Positions 21,101-32,669 of a stretch of DNA of 64,000 nt are shown piece by piece. The position numbers and the translations under genes are program-made. Source of the stretch: Saccharomycopsis fibuligera x Saccharomycopsis cf. fibuligera. Taxonomy: Eukaryota > Ascomycota > Saccharomycetes > Ascoideales > Saccharomycopsidaceae. The notes under the pieces were generated by a model that was not told the DNA's origin, ran no database searches, and saw only the letters and a program-made list of their open reading frames with translations. The stretch spans positions 1,240,001-1,304,000 of the forward strand of contig CP012815.1 in assembly GCA_001936135.1 (NCBI GenBank), in the 5' to 3' direction. Position 1 is the stretch's first letter; every line of letters begins with the position of its first letter.

Positions 21101-24100
21101 GTATTTCTTTGCGGTATTCATTGCACTGCACAATGATATTCCTTTCTATAAATTGAACAATTTTTTTGTTGTACATTAGCTTTGCGATAAGTATTGAACT
21201 CCAGGTTGCTTGAACGTTGCTATAGAAACTAATAGAAACCACATTGTATGAGAAATTTTAATAAATGAATCCTAATCAATCAATTGGTACGTTTTTGTAT
21301 TTTCCTGTTTGGGTTTTCTTACGCAGCATCTTGCGTTCCCGTTTTGCTAAAAAGTTACAAACAATAGTGCTGTGCTTTAAAATAATTCTGCGTTACCCCA
21401 GTCTTGATGCAAGGTACTATGAACATAATTTGCTCAAATATGGGCTAAAAGACTGAAAAATAGGCAGACACATGCGTTAAGGCCAAAGGACGCGTTTGCA
21501 ATAATTTGTGTTGAGTCGATACCATAATAGGATGTATAAGTTGGGAAAAAATAGACAAGTACCTCGGTTGCAGCACACATATATGTGGCAATGAAGATGT
21601 GATGGGAGTTCGTTAAAAACGGTATGCCTCGCTGTTGCTATAACATAGTGTTTCATGCTTGTATTATATCACCTGCTTTAGAGTAGTATAATGATAATCA
21701 TATTATAAAACCTAGCTGCAGTTAAAAATAGTGTTAGTCGGAGTTTACTTGACAACACAAAGCAACACAGTTGTGACGATTATCGTTGCTATTGTTGCGA
21801 TTTGATACAATCGCGGATAGAAATGCAAAAAATTGCTGGACTGAATAACTGAAAATGAAAAGCTGTTGTTATGGGCATATATTGCAAATTTTGAACAGTT
21901 GTAATAAAATAATCGTTTTGTATGCGGGGTTGATCAACAGAATATACCAAAACAATTTTCTTCTATATTTCTTGCTATTTCGAAATATATGTGGGCAAAG
22001 CCATTTCCGGTGCATATTGTTAAGAACGACTACATTAAATTCCTTCTTTGAAACAGAACTCATTCAACTGTGTTTCTTAAAACACATTTGCTAAGATTTT
22101 GAGATAAACTAAAGTAGTTGTAAATTGAATGTTAATTATTGTCAACGTTCTTGGCTCTCTGGAATTTATAAGTTGGTGTGGAAAGATATTGAAAATTATG
22201 CCAAGAAAAAAATATTTGAATCTTCCTACCGTGCACCAATAGAAATGCGCCAATTAGCAATATTATAGACAATTCAAATCACTAGCACTATACTATAATT
22301 TTTGACTCTTCAAGTTGAAAACAAATGGTTTAGCCAAGCCGAGACTCTGTTATTGTTGAGCAAAAAAATTACAATGTTGAATGAGAAAAACATGCAATAC
22401 TGAGAGAGCACATTTGCTAATAGCTAACAGAGCACATAGACATTTGCTGTATTGCCTCTTTCTTTATTTATTGATTCATTTTACCTTATTGGTGAATTTA
22501 TTGAGTATGATATAGGATTTGAGAGACGAGACAAATAGTTTTGTGTGAGTGTTGTCAAAGAGTTTACGCTTTAAAATTGAAATTGATTTTTTTTGCAAAA
22601 GAAATAAAAAAACAAAAGATTTTAAAAAGGCCTCAAAGCATAGTGTGTACATTATGGCAATATATTAGCCAATCAGTTTCATGTTGAAATGATTTTTCAA
22701 ATTATATCCTAGTGAAAAGATTTGAATTAGGTGGTTGTGCTGCCCGTGCTGTAATAGTATGGTGTTCTCAGTTAAAACAATAAGGTTTACTTAAAAGCGT
22801 GTAAATATAGTTGTACGCAAGTATATGTATATGGAAGCATATCTAAGTATCAAAAACATCAAACCTTTATGCAAATGCACTATGCAAATGCATATTGCAG
22901 TCAAGATGCTTATCCGTTAATATATAAGCTTTAAAAAAAATGAAGGGGCCAAGGTATATTTTGACTTTACTATTAGAAAAAAAACTATTGGGCTGTGCGT
23001 TACTCTTTTGCCCGTCACTGGAAATGTTGGAAACACTTTTTTCTTGATTGGCCTTCTCTAAGATGAAGTGCTTTGAACTTACTGCGGTCTAGATTAGTAG
23101 TAATCACAAGATAATCACGATCTTGGAAGATCAACAAAAAAGCGAGTAAAGAGTAACTAAAAAAATAACTGAAGTGTGGATAGGGGGCGCATAACTCCGG
23201 AAAGTTCCACGCCTTGTTTGTTGTCTTTTTACCTGTTGCTGAGTTTCTATGAATTTTAGTCCTGCTTACATTGTTTTGTTTTCTCTAGTACATGCAGCTT
23301 TCAGTAATATTGTTTGCTGGTTAGCTCCAAAAATTTCCTTGGTATATTTTATCACAAAGCCTGTCAGGACATCGTACATACACATCGATAAGTGCAAAGA
23401 CTGAGGTCGCAAACTAGAGAGTTTGACAAACATTTTGGCCTGGAAATAAGAAATGTTGCAAAAAAGATATTACGCTACCGCTTTTATTGAACTATGCATG
23501 AGGTGGTTATTTAAGCGTTTAAGCTTCTTAAACTGAACCCCATAATTTAAACCAACAGAACGATCATCAATGCTTCTATTTCTTTCGCCTTAAAGGCAAA
23601 CCACAGTAGCAAGCAGCATACTCTGGGCAAATCTCAGAAATGTTAGGCAGATAAACTTTACAATGTAAAGTCTACATTCAGAAAAAAGAAAAGACCGAAA
23701 CTAAGCTTGACAAAAATTGAAAAAAAGTAAAAGTAAATAGCGTATTGTTCATATAATTTATAGTGAAAAGATGAAAGCCGCATTCATGTTTTAAAGTTAC
23801 ATTAAGGTTTGTCGATCCAAATCTATTGTTCACTGTTGTGGAAACAATATGAAGTCAAGTGCCAGAAATTTGTCCGGCATGCACAGCATTGATGATAATA
23901 ATAAAAGGGGCGTCTTGACAAGATCGGAAGAATACGGAAACCACCGTTTCTGTCTTTGCACTAATACATTGTTTGTGTTTTTAAGATCAACAGCCCTGGA
24001 AGTATTCCATATTGGATGTTTACTGTCACAAAAGCACTGTTAGTTGTTTTAATATGGTTTCTTAAAGACGCAAAGGAAGCAATTAAAAATACCAGCAAGG

Positions 24101-24477
24101 AGCTTTTATATTTTTTTATCAAAAAGTGTCCCGTGTTAAGTTACAGTCTAGCAGAGCCTTGGCACTCTTTCAGCTGCTCTTTCAGGGAGAAATTGACAGG
24201 GAGATAGAAAAGAACGTATTTGCTAATAAAAAAAAATGCTAGTAGCTGAATCATAAGATAGTGGTTAGTGCATGGCAGGATTGTAAGACAGACAACATGA
24301 CATGTAGGTACAAGTAGGAACAGCATTTGATGATGTATTGCCTGTCGGCGCAATTTGTTTGAGGCTTTAAGTAAGTTACACACTTCGTTGTGCATAGCAC
24401 AAATCTTGTGTCTGGACCCTATGCAAAATTCTACATGGAAACCCAAAGTGAGCTCTTTTCAAAATACAATAGCACAT

Positions 24478-24478
<1 letters not shown>

Positions 24479-24523
<45 letters not shown>
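24479..24523. repeat. Poly(A) tract, A45
   Basis: Forty-five consecutive A, the longest homopolymer in the window, inside the gene desert. No coding sequence of a retroposed element lies upstream on either strand. Confidence 0.9.
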
Positions 24524-24525
<2 letters not shown>

Positions 24526-25299
24526 AACTTAGAGCACTATTTGTGTTGCCACAGAAATTTTATTTGTTTTTTGTGGCGAAATCCTTTCATACTTAAAACA
24601 ATTTCAAAATGAGTAAGCAAAGTGTGTAATTTTAGCTTATAAACGGCTTTTCTCAAACTACTGGAAGGTGCAGACTCCGATGCTCGGGGATATGAAAAAG
24701 ATTTACAAAGGGTCTGAAAAACTATTCTGAGAACACTAATTATAATCAGATGGAGCTCACTGACCCTATTTTACCCTGCAAAATCAAACGTTGAGCCAGT
24801 CCATAGTATCCATCTAATGGGTCTGGTCTTTTCAACAAGATTCAGTAACGGCATGGTGCCTATCTCGACTCATTTACAGAACCCATACCTCTTCGTAGCA
24901 AACCCTTGGAGTTTGATATTGTTATAATAAGGCCTTAGGGGAGGCTGTACTCATTGTATATAGGGATCGAAGTTCAAAACTTGGCGAGTTACAGCAGCGA
25001 ACCAACGTTATATGTAGTTGATATAACATCAGCTGTTGCAGGAACTGGGAAGAAGATCAGCAACCACTACAGTACAACCTGGGGCTAGAATTGCTGCTTC
25101 CATTATAGCCCTTATCTCAAAAGAAATGGAAAGCGTTGTGTCGATCCATTGCAGCGGCCACGGAGTGCTATTTTGAAATTCCCTGTTGAAAGCTTCTCGG
25201 CGTACACAGTTCCTCAGAGGGAACACTCAGCGTTATTGTCGCTGTCTTGGCTGTGTTCTTGTTTTTTCGCTGCCGCACACGCACGGAAAATCATTACTG

Positions 25300-25315
25300 C
25301 AATATTGCAATATTG
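25300..25315. repeat. 16-bp perfect palindrome
   Basis: CAATATTGCAATATTG is its own reverse complement, about 635 bp upstream of the QDR-type transporter. Function unknown. Confidence 0.6.
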
Positions 25316-25688
25316 GCAAGCATGGCAACGCACTTTTTGTTGTCGCTGTTGCACAGCTATTTGTCGTTGTACTTGTCGCCACACAATTAGCAACCAATCA
25401 TATAATGAATCTTCTATTTTATTGAGGCCAGAAACTTTTGTGTCCGTGACTGCCCGAAGTGCCAATCCTTTGACCGTCTGTGGGTGAAATGGGGGAGTAG
25501 AGTTAAGTTAATTAACCGCGCATGCATGCATCAAGAATCAGGGTCTGTGTTAATATACACCAGCATGCAGCATCTCCAATGCAACTCAAAATTTAATTAT
25601 TTATCATTACCCGCCCATGAGGTATCTTTATGTGCGAAGTCTGCTTCGCATGCAACGGCTGTAGGTCTCAACATTTCCGCTTGAGATG

Positions 25689-25709
25689 TATATATATATA
25701 TATATATAT
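25689..25709. repeat. (TA)n microsatellite
   Basis: About ten TA units, 240 bp upstream of the transporter ATG. It may also serve as a TATA region. Confidence 0.8.
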
Positions 25710-25949
25710 TTACTCTGATGTTGGCTTTTTTTTTCATGGAAAGAGTGTTGTTTCCTGTTAATGGTTTTGTCTTGTATCTTATTATTTCCAAAATTTCAAT
25801 ACAAGCTTTTTGTTTATAAATTGTCTCCTTTAAGTCCTTCGTTCTTCATTAACTACATTCAAGACAGCTCATACATTGACTTAGTTCTGTATTTATTGCT
25901 GTACAACCCAGTTGGCTTTTTTCATTAAAACATTAACTTTCCTACAATA

Positions 25950-27728
25950 ATGAGTGATCTCAAAAAAGAAACCAAAGTGGACGATGGGGCTCAGGTCCAT
26001 GAAATACAAGCTCCTGCTAGCGAAAACTCTAGAACTGAAACTGAGCTAAACCTTGAAAAATCAGAAACCATAGACCCAGATGCCCTCGAAGATATAAAAA
26101 ATGAACAGTATTCAGTGTTTTCAATAAAAGAGAAATATTTTATAGTGTTGCTTACCGGCTTTACTAGTTTTTGGTCAGCTATTAGTGCTCCAATTTTTTA
26201 CCCAATCTTAGACCCAGTCAAACAACAGTTCAACTTGAACGAAGAAATTATTAACCTCGCAGTGGTAATCTACTTTATATTTCAAGGCGTCTCGCCAATG
26301 TTCATTGCCAGTATTGCTGATAAGATTGGTAGAAAGCCCGCTTACTTGTTTTGCTGCTTGATCTACGTTATAGCTGATGTTATCATTGCGACATCTAAAA
26401 GTTTTGGTGAAATGTTGGTATTTAGATGCTTCCAAGCTATAGGTATTTCGCCAGTTATTGCTCTAAACAGTGGGGTATGTGCAGATTTAAACATCCCATC
26501 TAAAAGAGGCAAGCTATTAGGTTTAAGTACTTCCATACAGTTGATGGCGCAGTCTATTGGTGGTTTGGTTGGCTCTTTGCTCACTTATAGATTCAAGACA
26601 TGGGCTTCTGTATTTTGGTTCTTGGCTATTGGATGTGGTGTTAACTTGTTTTTGAGTTTTTTTTTATTACCGGAAACCAAAAGATCAATTGTTGGTGACG
26701 GCTCAGTAAAGCCAAAAAAGCTTATGAACATGTCTCCAGTTTGGCTGATCCCTCATTTCAGAAAAAAACAAGTTAATAATCTTGAAACATTGGAGAAACC
26801 AAACACACAACCGCTTCTCTTAAAACTTATGGATGTTCCTAGAATAATTTTTCACAAGGAGATTGCTTTGGTGTTGTATCCAAGTGCGTTGTTTTACACT
26901 TCTTGGACAATGTCATTAACTGCAATGAGTACCGTTTTATCCTCAGAATATGGTTTCTCTATCCTTAAGATTGGCCTCTGCTTTTTGGCTCCAGGTATTG
27001 GGGGCACTTGCGGGTCTTTGCTCTGTGGCAGAATGCTTGATTTATTTTATAAGATGTACAACAAAAAACACAAGAGAGCTGTTGATAAATACAAACGCAC
27101 CAAAAAGTGCAGTCTCAATGGCTCTTCTTTTGAAACAATTGGAGATTTGGAAAGAAATGAAAAAGAGCCTGAGTTTGACCACTTTAAGTGTCGTTTGCCT
27201 GTAATGTTCCCATATGGTATTGTTAATATTTTTGGTTTGTTGCTTTTCGGCTGGTCGCTTAACAATCATCTTTCCTTGCCTCCTATTCTTATTGGTTCTT
27301 TTTTAATCTGTTTGACATACAACCCATTTAATACCGTTTCCATCAGTTTGATTATTGACTTATACCCGAGTAAGTCCTCCACTGGGGCTGCATGTGTCAA
27401 CTTTTCTCGTTGTTTAATTGCTGCTTGTGGTGTTGCTGCATTATCCAAGATGACGGCTTCTATGGGGGTTGGTGGCTGTTTTACGTTGATGGCTGGCTTG
27501 TGTGCAGCAGGGTTGGTTCCTATTTACGTTACAATGCTTAGAGGTACCCACTGGAGAAAGCAAGATGCTTTAAAGAAGGCCAAAAAGGAAGAGGTAGTCA
27601 ACCAAAACCAACAACAAGCAGTTTCTTTGGATCTGACACCGAAAGAGCAAGCGTCTTCTGAGAACCAAATACCACAACCTCAACAGCCGCTACAGTATGA
27701 AAATGAGGTACAAAAACAACAACATTAA
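25950..27728 (+). CDS. MFS drug:H+ antiporter, QDR/AQR/DTR type (DHA1)
   Basis: 592-residue plasma-membrane transporter of the 12-span DHA1 family, whose fungal members (Qdr1-3, Aqr1, Dtr1) export drugs, quinidine, short-chain acids, polyamines or bisformyl dityrosine. A hydrophilic N-terminus of about 75 residues precedes span 1. Motif A-like SIADKIGRKPAYL lies between spans 2 and 3, CFQAIGISPVIALNSGV in span 4-5, and LLPETKRSI after span 6. The long charged central loop (about 350-410) and Gln-rich C-tail (about 550-592) are typical of fungal paralogs. It cannot be assigned to one paralog from motifs. The upstream region is unusually long. Confidence 0.85.
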   Translation: MSDLKKETKVDDGAQVHEIQAPASENSRTETELNLEKSETIDPDALEDIKNEQYSVFSIKEKYFIVLLTGFTSFWSAISAPIFYPILDPVKQQFNLNEEIINLAVVIYFIFQGVSPMFIASIADKIGRKPAYLFCCLIYVIADVIIATSKSFGEMLVFRCFQAIGISPVIALNSGVCADLNIPSKRGKLLGLSTSIQLMAQSIGGLVGSLLTYRFKTWASVFWFLAIGCGVNLFLSFFLLPETKRSIVGDGSVKPKKLMNMSPVWLIPHFRKKQVNNLETLEKPNTQPLLLKLMDVPRIIFHKEIALVLYPSALFYTSWTMSLTAMSTVLSSEYGFSILKIGLCFLAPGIGGTCGSLLCGRMLDLFYKMYNKKHKRAVDKYKRTKKCSLNGSSFETIGDLERNEKEPEFDHFKCRLPVMFPYGIVNIFGLLLFGWSLNNHLSLPPILIGSFLICLTYNPFNTVSISLIIDLYPSKSSTGAACVNFSRCLIAACGVAALSKMTASMGVGGCFTLMAGLCAAGLVPIYVTMLRGTHWRKQDALKKAKKEEVVNQNQQQAVSLDLTPKEQASSENQIPQPQQPLQYENEVQKQQH

Positions 27729-28499
27729 AGGAAGAGCTTTCCCCCAACTCTTGCTAATATTTTCTTTTGATCCCCAAGCCTAATCCTTATACAATATCAT
27801 GATATTCAACCAAATTATTTAGTAAATGTCTTTGATATTCTTTATAAGCTCAATTATGCTAACTTACAGCATTGCAGTTGATTTAATTCCCCCCTTCTGT
27901 ATTTTGCTCTAGATTTCATTTTGCGCTTTATTTTTTCTTTGGATCAATGGAATTAAATTGGCTCAACTAAAGGTAATATAAATGCTTATCTACATTATGC
28001 TTATCTACATTATGCTTATACAAACAATTGCAATTATTTACAATGAATTTTAGATCAGGTATTTGAAATGTAAAATAATGCGAGGTGTAAGCTAGCCAAA
28101 AAATAAGATAGCTGCTATATGACTTTGGCTATATTTTCTGGTATTCGCAATTGTAAATGTTGTTTCAAGGTTTGTAGCTTTTCTATCAATAAATTTGAAT
28201 TCACCCCGTTAGGTTATGTTGCCACATAGAAAGAATTGAAAAAAGAATGAGGTTGACATTGCCGAGATAAGCTGCACTTCTGCGGTTATGAGCGTCATCT
28301 CAAAAAAAAAAAAAGCTTTGTGAAAACAGAAGAGAGCGGAGGAACGCGTCTTCACAAAAAGGGAAGAAAAAAACAGAAATAAATAGAATAAATAAAATGT
28401 AAATATAGATAAGACGAAACGTTGGCGGCAAATTCCAAAAGTCACTTTTGTAATTTCATTACAAAGTCGGATGATCCAGAAGATAGCGGGGACACTCTA
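27729..28499. other. Spacer between transporter and orphan gene
   Basis: Promoter of the 1389-residue protein gene. Contains a 15-bp tandem repeat at 27982-28019 and an A13 run at about 28302-28314. No gene seen. Confidence 0.5.
27982..28019. repeat. 15-bp tandem repeat
   Basis: ATGCTTATCTACATT is present twice in full, followed by ATGCTTAT. Confidence 0.85.
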
Positions 28500-28604
28500 A
28501 TGGCAGATCATCTGGACCCAACATCCGCTGCTACTGTTGAATTGTCAGCGGATGACCCCACTAACGCAAGTCATAAAGCAGATCATGACAGTACAAGCGC
28601 TATA

Positions 28605-28651
<47 letters not shown>

Positions 28652-31600
28652 TCATAACACTAAAGTCTTTTCAAATGACAGTAACGCATTACTGGATGCG
28701 GACAGAACTAGCAATAATGATAATCAATGCTTATCTGAGCACCGTCGAGTCATCGCATGCGAATTCTTGAAAAGCTATGTTCTTTTGCTAGTTAACGCGT
28801 TCCGAACCAATAATGATTTCAATGGCCTCTTTATACTACCAAAAGACTCAAAGTCTATTCCAGTAGTATACTCTAGACTAAACGCTGAAAGGTTTTCAAA
28901 GAAAGACAACTTGTTTTTTGTGTTCTTAAATGGTATATGGAATATCATCTTGGTGTGTCCCAACTATTCGATGGTCTACGTATTCAATTTCACACAGTTG
29001 GACTCCTCCCAATTTCAAAAAATATTAAGCTCCGATATGTTTCCTATAGCAAGAGATATCAAAAATATAATGAATCAGACAGTTCCTTTACATCTGTATA
29101 ATAATTATCTAAAAACGCGGCATGTCAAATATTATAACTTGTACGAGATTGGATCGACTCAATACATTTCACAAACCATGAACTTTCTCAAAACGTTGTA
29201 CCTACTTATTAAACATAAGGATCAAGTCTTGACAATAAATGAAATTGATATACTAAAGCAGCAGTTAGAAAAAATTCGATTAAGGCACTTGTTTTGCTTA
29301 GACGCTCAGGATATTATGTTTGACATGCCAATTCATCGCAAAAACAATTATATTATACCTAATACTCATCCACTAAATACCCAAGAAGTTTCTGTGGAGT
29401 TTGAAAAGCAAAAATTAATTGAGAATGAAGACCTCGATAAGCTAAATAATATTGATGAAAGTATTACGTTTTCAATTTCAAATTTATCGGAAGCAAAATC
29501 AAAACCAATCTGTTTTGTGAAGCTAAATGATGGATCTCAAATTTATCCACGGGTTGTTGCATATAAAAATGATTATAAAGCGTTCAATAAGCAAGCAGTG
29601 ATATCCTCATTGAATCTTGATAACATTAAAACTCTTTCTCTTTTTCTTTTTCTTGCAAATATAGATTTCAATTTGGTAAAGGTTTTGGAGAAAAAGGTTA
29701 ATTTTTCTCTACAGCCACAAGACTTCCTTTTGAAACTTGGGGGACATAGAGAAATTATCACTAGCTCACTTAATAAATCAATACAGTGTGATCTGGCACT
29801 ATTCTTGTCACTGTTGTCAAATAATCTAATAGTGCTAATGACGTACATGCAACTATTAGGTAGCAAGTTTAACGTCTCAATTATAAATTTTGACGTACTC
29901 GAGTATTTTTACTCTACATTAGATTCACATCTTGCAGATAATATCATCACAGCTGACGCTTTTTATCCTAACGGTCTCAATCCGCTTTCAAACCTCGATA
30001 TCTCGCCGTACATGAGACGTGTAAAAGAGAATGAAGGACAACTTGTTGTACTAGTTGAAAGTGGTAAATTTGTCTCATATATTGAACAAAATGATACTTG
30101 CAGATTGGAAAAGTCGTCTATTGCTAGCATCAAAGACATTGTTGGAAGTATTAATAGCCACTTATTACTGGCCGCCAAAAAAACAGGTGATGAAATCCAA
30201 ACGCTTGAAATCAACAGAAGAAATGACACCGCTACCCACTTGGAGAATCAAGTGAATCTGCTTTCGCAGCATGAAACCATGGTCATAGACACAAATTCTT
30301 TGAACCAAGTGAATTATAACACAACTCTAAGGGACTTTGAAACGCACGGAATAACAAATTCACGGCCAGTGAAGAAATTTCAATTAGTAAAAGATGTTCA
30401 GGGCCTAAATGGTGAAAAATTAGATTTTAATCATTCCAATAGCTTTGAACAACGAGAACCAGTCAAAAAACAAGACTTTGCACAGATGAAGACAAGCATA
30501 TCGTTTCCTGACAAACCGGAAATTATAGACGGCAATATAGGACTTATAGCCGATACAAACCATGCTAATTGTTATCCAAAAACGGCCGCTTATTCCATTG
30601 GCAAAAGGTTTCAGTTTATTCCTGCTGAAAGTAAAGCTAGTAATCAATCTCAAGAGCTGATCCAGGCAGCGAGTGTGAAAGATATGCATATGCGAAATGG
30701 GTCCGCCACTGCTTTTGCTCAAAACCGGTTTAGGCAACTTTTGAAAATAAAAGCTGGTAGTCAAAGCTTACTAAATACTGACTTGAAGAATTCTGACTAT
30801 GGAAGAAGACTAGTATCTCCGAGCTTAGAACTAAGCAATGGTATTATCAGTGGGAAACTGTCAACAGCAAATCAAAGTATTACTTCGACGATGCCAGGGT
30901 TTTCGCCTTACATGACAACAGCACAAGCGAGTGATTTACACCCTGGGATGGTACAACGACCACGGCAGCCATTGAACAATTCGGCAAATAACATAAGCGA
31001 TCTACAAAGGCCTCAAACTTTCACAGGTTTACCGCTTGAGAAGGAAATGGTTATGGTAGCGTTGAAAAAAAATCCACTTTTGGGTCAACTTGGAGACCGC
31101 AGCACAACATTTAAAAACAGCATGCTATATCTGAAAATTTTAGGGCAGGATTCGGGTATTGAAAAGTATTCAGCTTTGTACATGAAAGCGTTACTTTTCT
31201 TAAAGTCGCATTTTATATCTTCCCTTTTCATAATGCTAAAGGTACTTGCATGTCAACTATTCAAATACCATTCAGCTGATAGTACCTTAGAAAGGGATCA
31301 AGCAAATAATTATAAAGAGAAATCACGGTATCTCTCAATAGTATTTGCTCATTATCATGAAATTTATATTGATTTATTAACTGTTGTTGGGATTATTAAC
31401 GAAGCCCCTACATCGGCAACATCGGTTTATTACGTTCAGAGAGCTGCGATTGAAAGAAACAAGATTGTTGCGCTATCTGATTTGCTAGCAAATAACAATT
31501 TGTTTAGACCAATTCAATTTCATGATTTGATTTTCAAGATGGTTGATTCAGATTTGTTGCCACTACTATTTTGTAATTTTGGCAATCATTTTGTTCCTAT

Positions 31601-32669
31601 TGATCCTGCAAAACAGAACATTGCTCTATCACACCATTTGCACGACATAAGGCTTCTGGTTGATGATATAAGGCTTCCTGAATTTATTGCTCAGGAAAAT
31701 GTTTTTTCTGTCGCAACAATCTTTTTTAACGATGTTAGTTTGAAAGGAGGTGAATACAATGGATCAGGCGTGACTATTGATTACAGCGGTATAACAGATA
31801 ATAATAACAGCGCTCTAAATAAATTTTCTGGCTCCGAAAACCACATACGTCCCAACAATGTTACGGTTGAGGGAAGAGTCAACGAAAAGGTGAACAGCAA
31901 TGGTATACGTTTACCGGTTGGTAAATCAATCAACGACAATCAAAGTAGCTGGCCAATTTCATTTCATGACGATTCTAAGTTGAATAATAGTAACATCAAA
32001 TCCCCGCCTCAAGTTGCATCTTTGGTTCAGCCTCACAACTCTGAGAATCTGCGGCCCCGTTCTCCAGTGGTCTCCAATATTAACAGACTACCTTTAGATA
32101 ACAGCAGTGTGCATGCACAAAGTAATTATGTGCCTAAACAGAGCGCTGCTAATAATATCAATCACGATCAGCCATTGACAGCTCCATGGACAGGTTCGAG
32201 TAGCCCAGTATTGGGTATTTTACAACCAGATCAGTTAACAAGGGAACAACAGCATTGTCAACAGCAAAAAAGACCATTACGAGAACCACAACAGTTTATC
32301 CTGCACCAATCGCTACTACCAAAACAGCAGCGACAAGCTATAGAACATTACAAACATCAACAACATCAACAATTGCCTCTGCATATGCTTAAACAGCTTG
32401 GCGTTCAATCTGTTTCTCTGACAACAAAATATGCATTAGCTCTCCATTTGAATTCAGAGTTGAACGCAAAGTTACAAGTGCTAATGGCAAAAAAAAATAT
32501 AGTGAGGGCTGGCAACAAAGCTGCTCGACTTGCTTCTCATGTTGCTAAAACTAAGTTAGTAAACGCCATGAAACGAAAGCATTCGAAATTTTCAGTTAAG
32601 AGGGAAAAATTAGCTATGGAGTTACAAGAGTTGAGAAAAAAAGCAGCGCTGCTAAAAGAGCCTTTGTAG
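28500..32669 (+). CDS. Large unrecognised protein with (QN) repeat and C-terminal coiled coil
   Basis: 1389 residues from the first in-frame ATG at 28500; the frame is open from 28413 but has no earlier ATG. I do not recognise the family. From the start: a disordered Asp/Ser-rich segment; a hexamer-encoded Gln-Asn repeat (28609-28653); and an ordered alpha/beta region of about 330 residues (CEFLKSYVLLLVNAF..., with a hydrophobic strand pair around GIWNIILVCPNY). After a Leu-rich region comes a long polar stretch (about 30200-31000), then a second ordered helical region (31090-31740). A Gln/His-rich segment (32220-32390) leads to a basic, Ala/Lys/Leu heptad-like C-terminus suggesting a coiled coil. 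CTG codons are notably frequent. The makeup suggests a nuclear scaffold or regulator, but that is a guess. Confidence 0.75.
28609..28653 (+). repeat. In-frame hexamer repeat (CAGAAC)n
   Basis: About seven to eight CAGAAC units encode alternating Gln-Asn near the N-terminus of the unrecognised protein. Confidence 0.9.

Larger units (their letters stand above)
17451..25949. other. 8.5 kb gene desert (candidate regional centromere or long promoters)
   Basis: Between the PHO84 start and the QDR-type transporter start I find no credible gene. Frames are all short, mostly begin at TTG/GTG, and have no recognisable motif. The first 0.7 kb is relatively GC-rich and holds the PHO84 regulatory sites. 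The last about 1.3 kb (24.6-25.9) is again more GC-rich. The core (about 18.6-24.5 kb) is AT-rich unique sequence with homopolymers at 18791-18810 (T20), 19869-19890 (A22), 20400-20421 (T22) and 24479-24523 (A45). I could not detect long inverted repeats by eye. Confidence 0.4.

Noticed and set aside
24141-24446. 101-codon frame in the gene desert (-)
   Set aside because: Begins at TTG, shows no motif, and its hydrophobic look comes from AT-rich codons.
24640-25040. GC-richer patch in the desert resembling element remnant
   Set aside because: No terminal repeats or coding remnants recognised. Only composition differs.
25149-25487. 112-codon Cys-rich frame (+)
   Set aside because: Starts at TTG and overlaps frames on both strands. 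Cys richness comes from TGT/TGC in a skewed region.
28920-28990. Resemblance of the NLFFVFLNGIWNIILVC strand pair to Ulp/C48 protease folds
   Set aside because: The catalytic His, Asp and Cys arrangement cannot be seen. The similarity is only of hydrophobic pattern.
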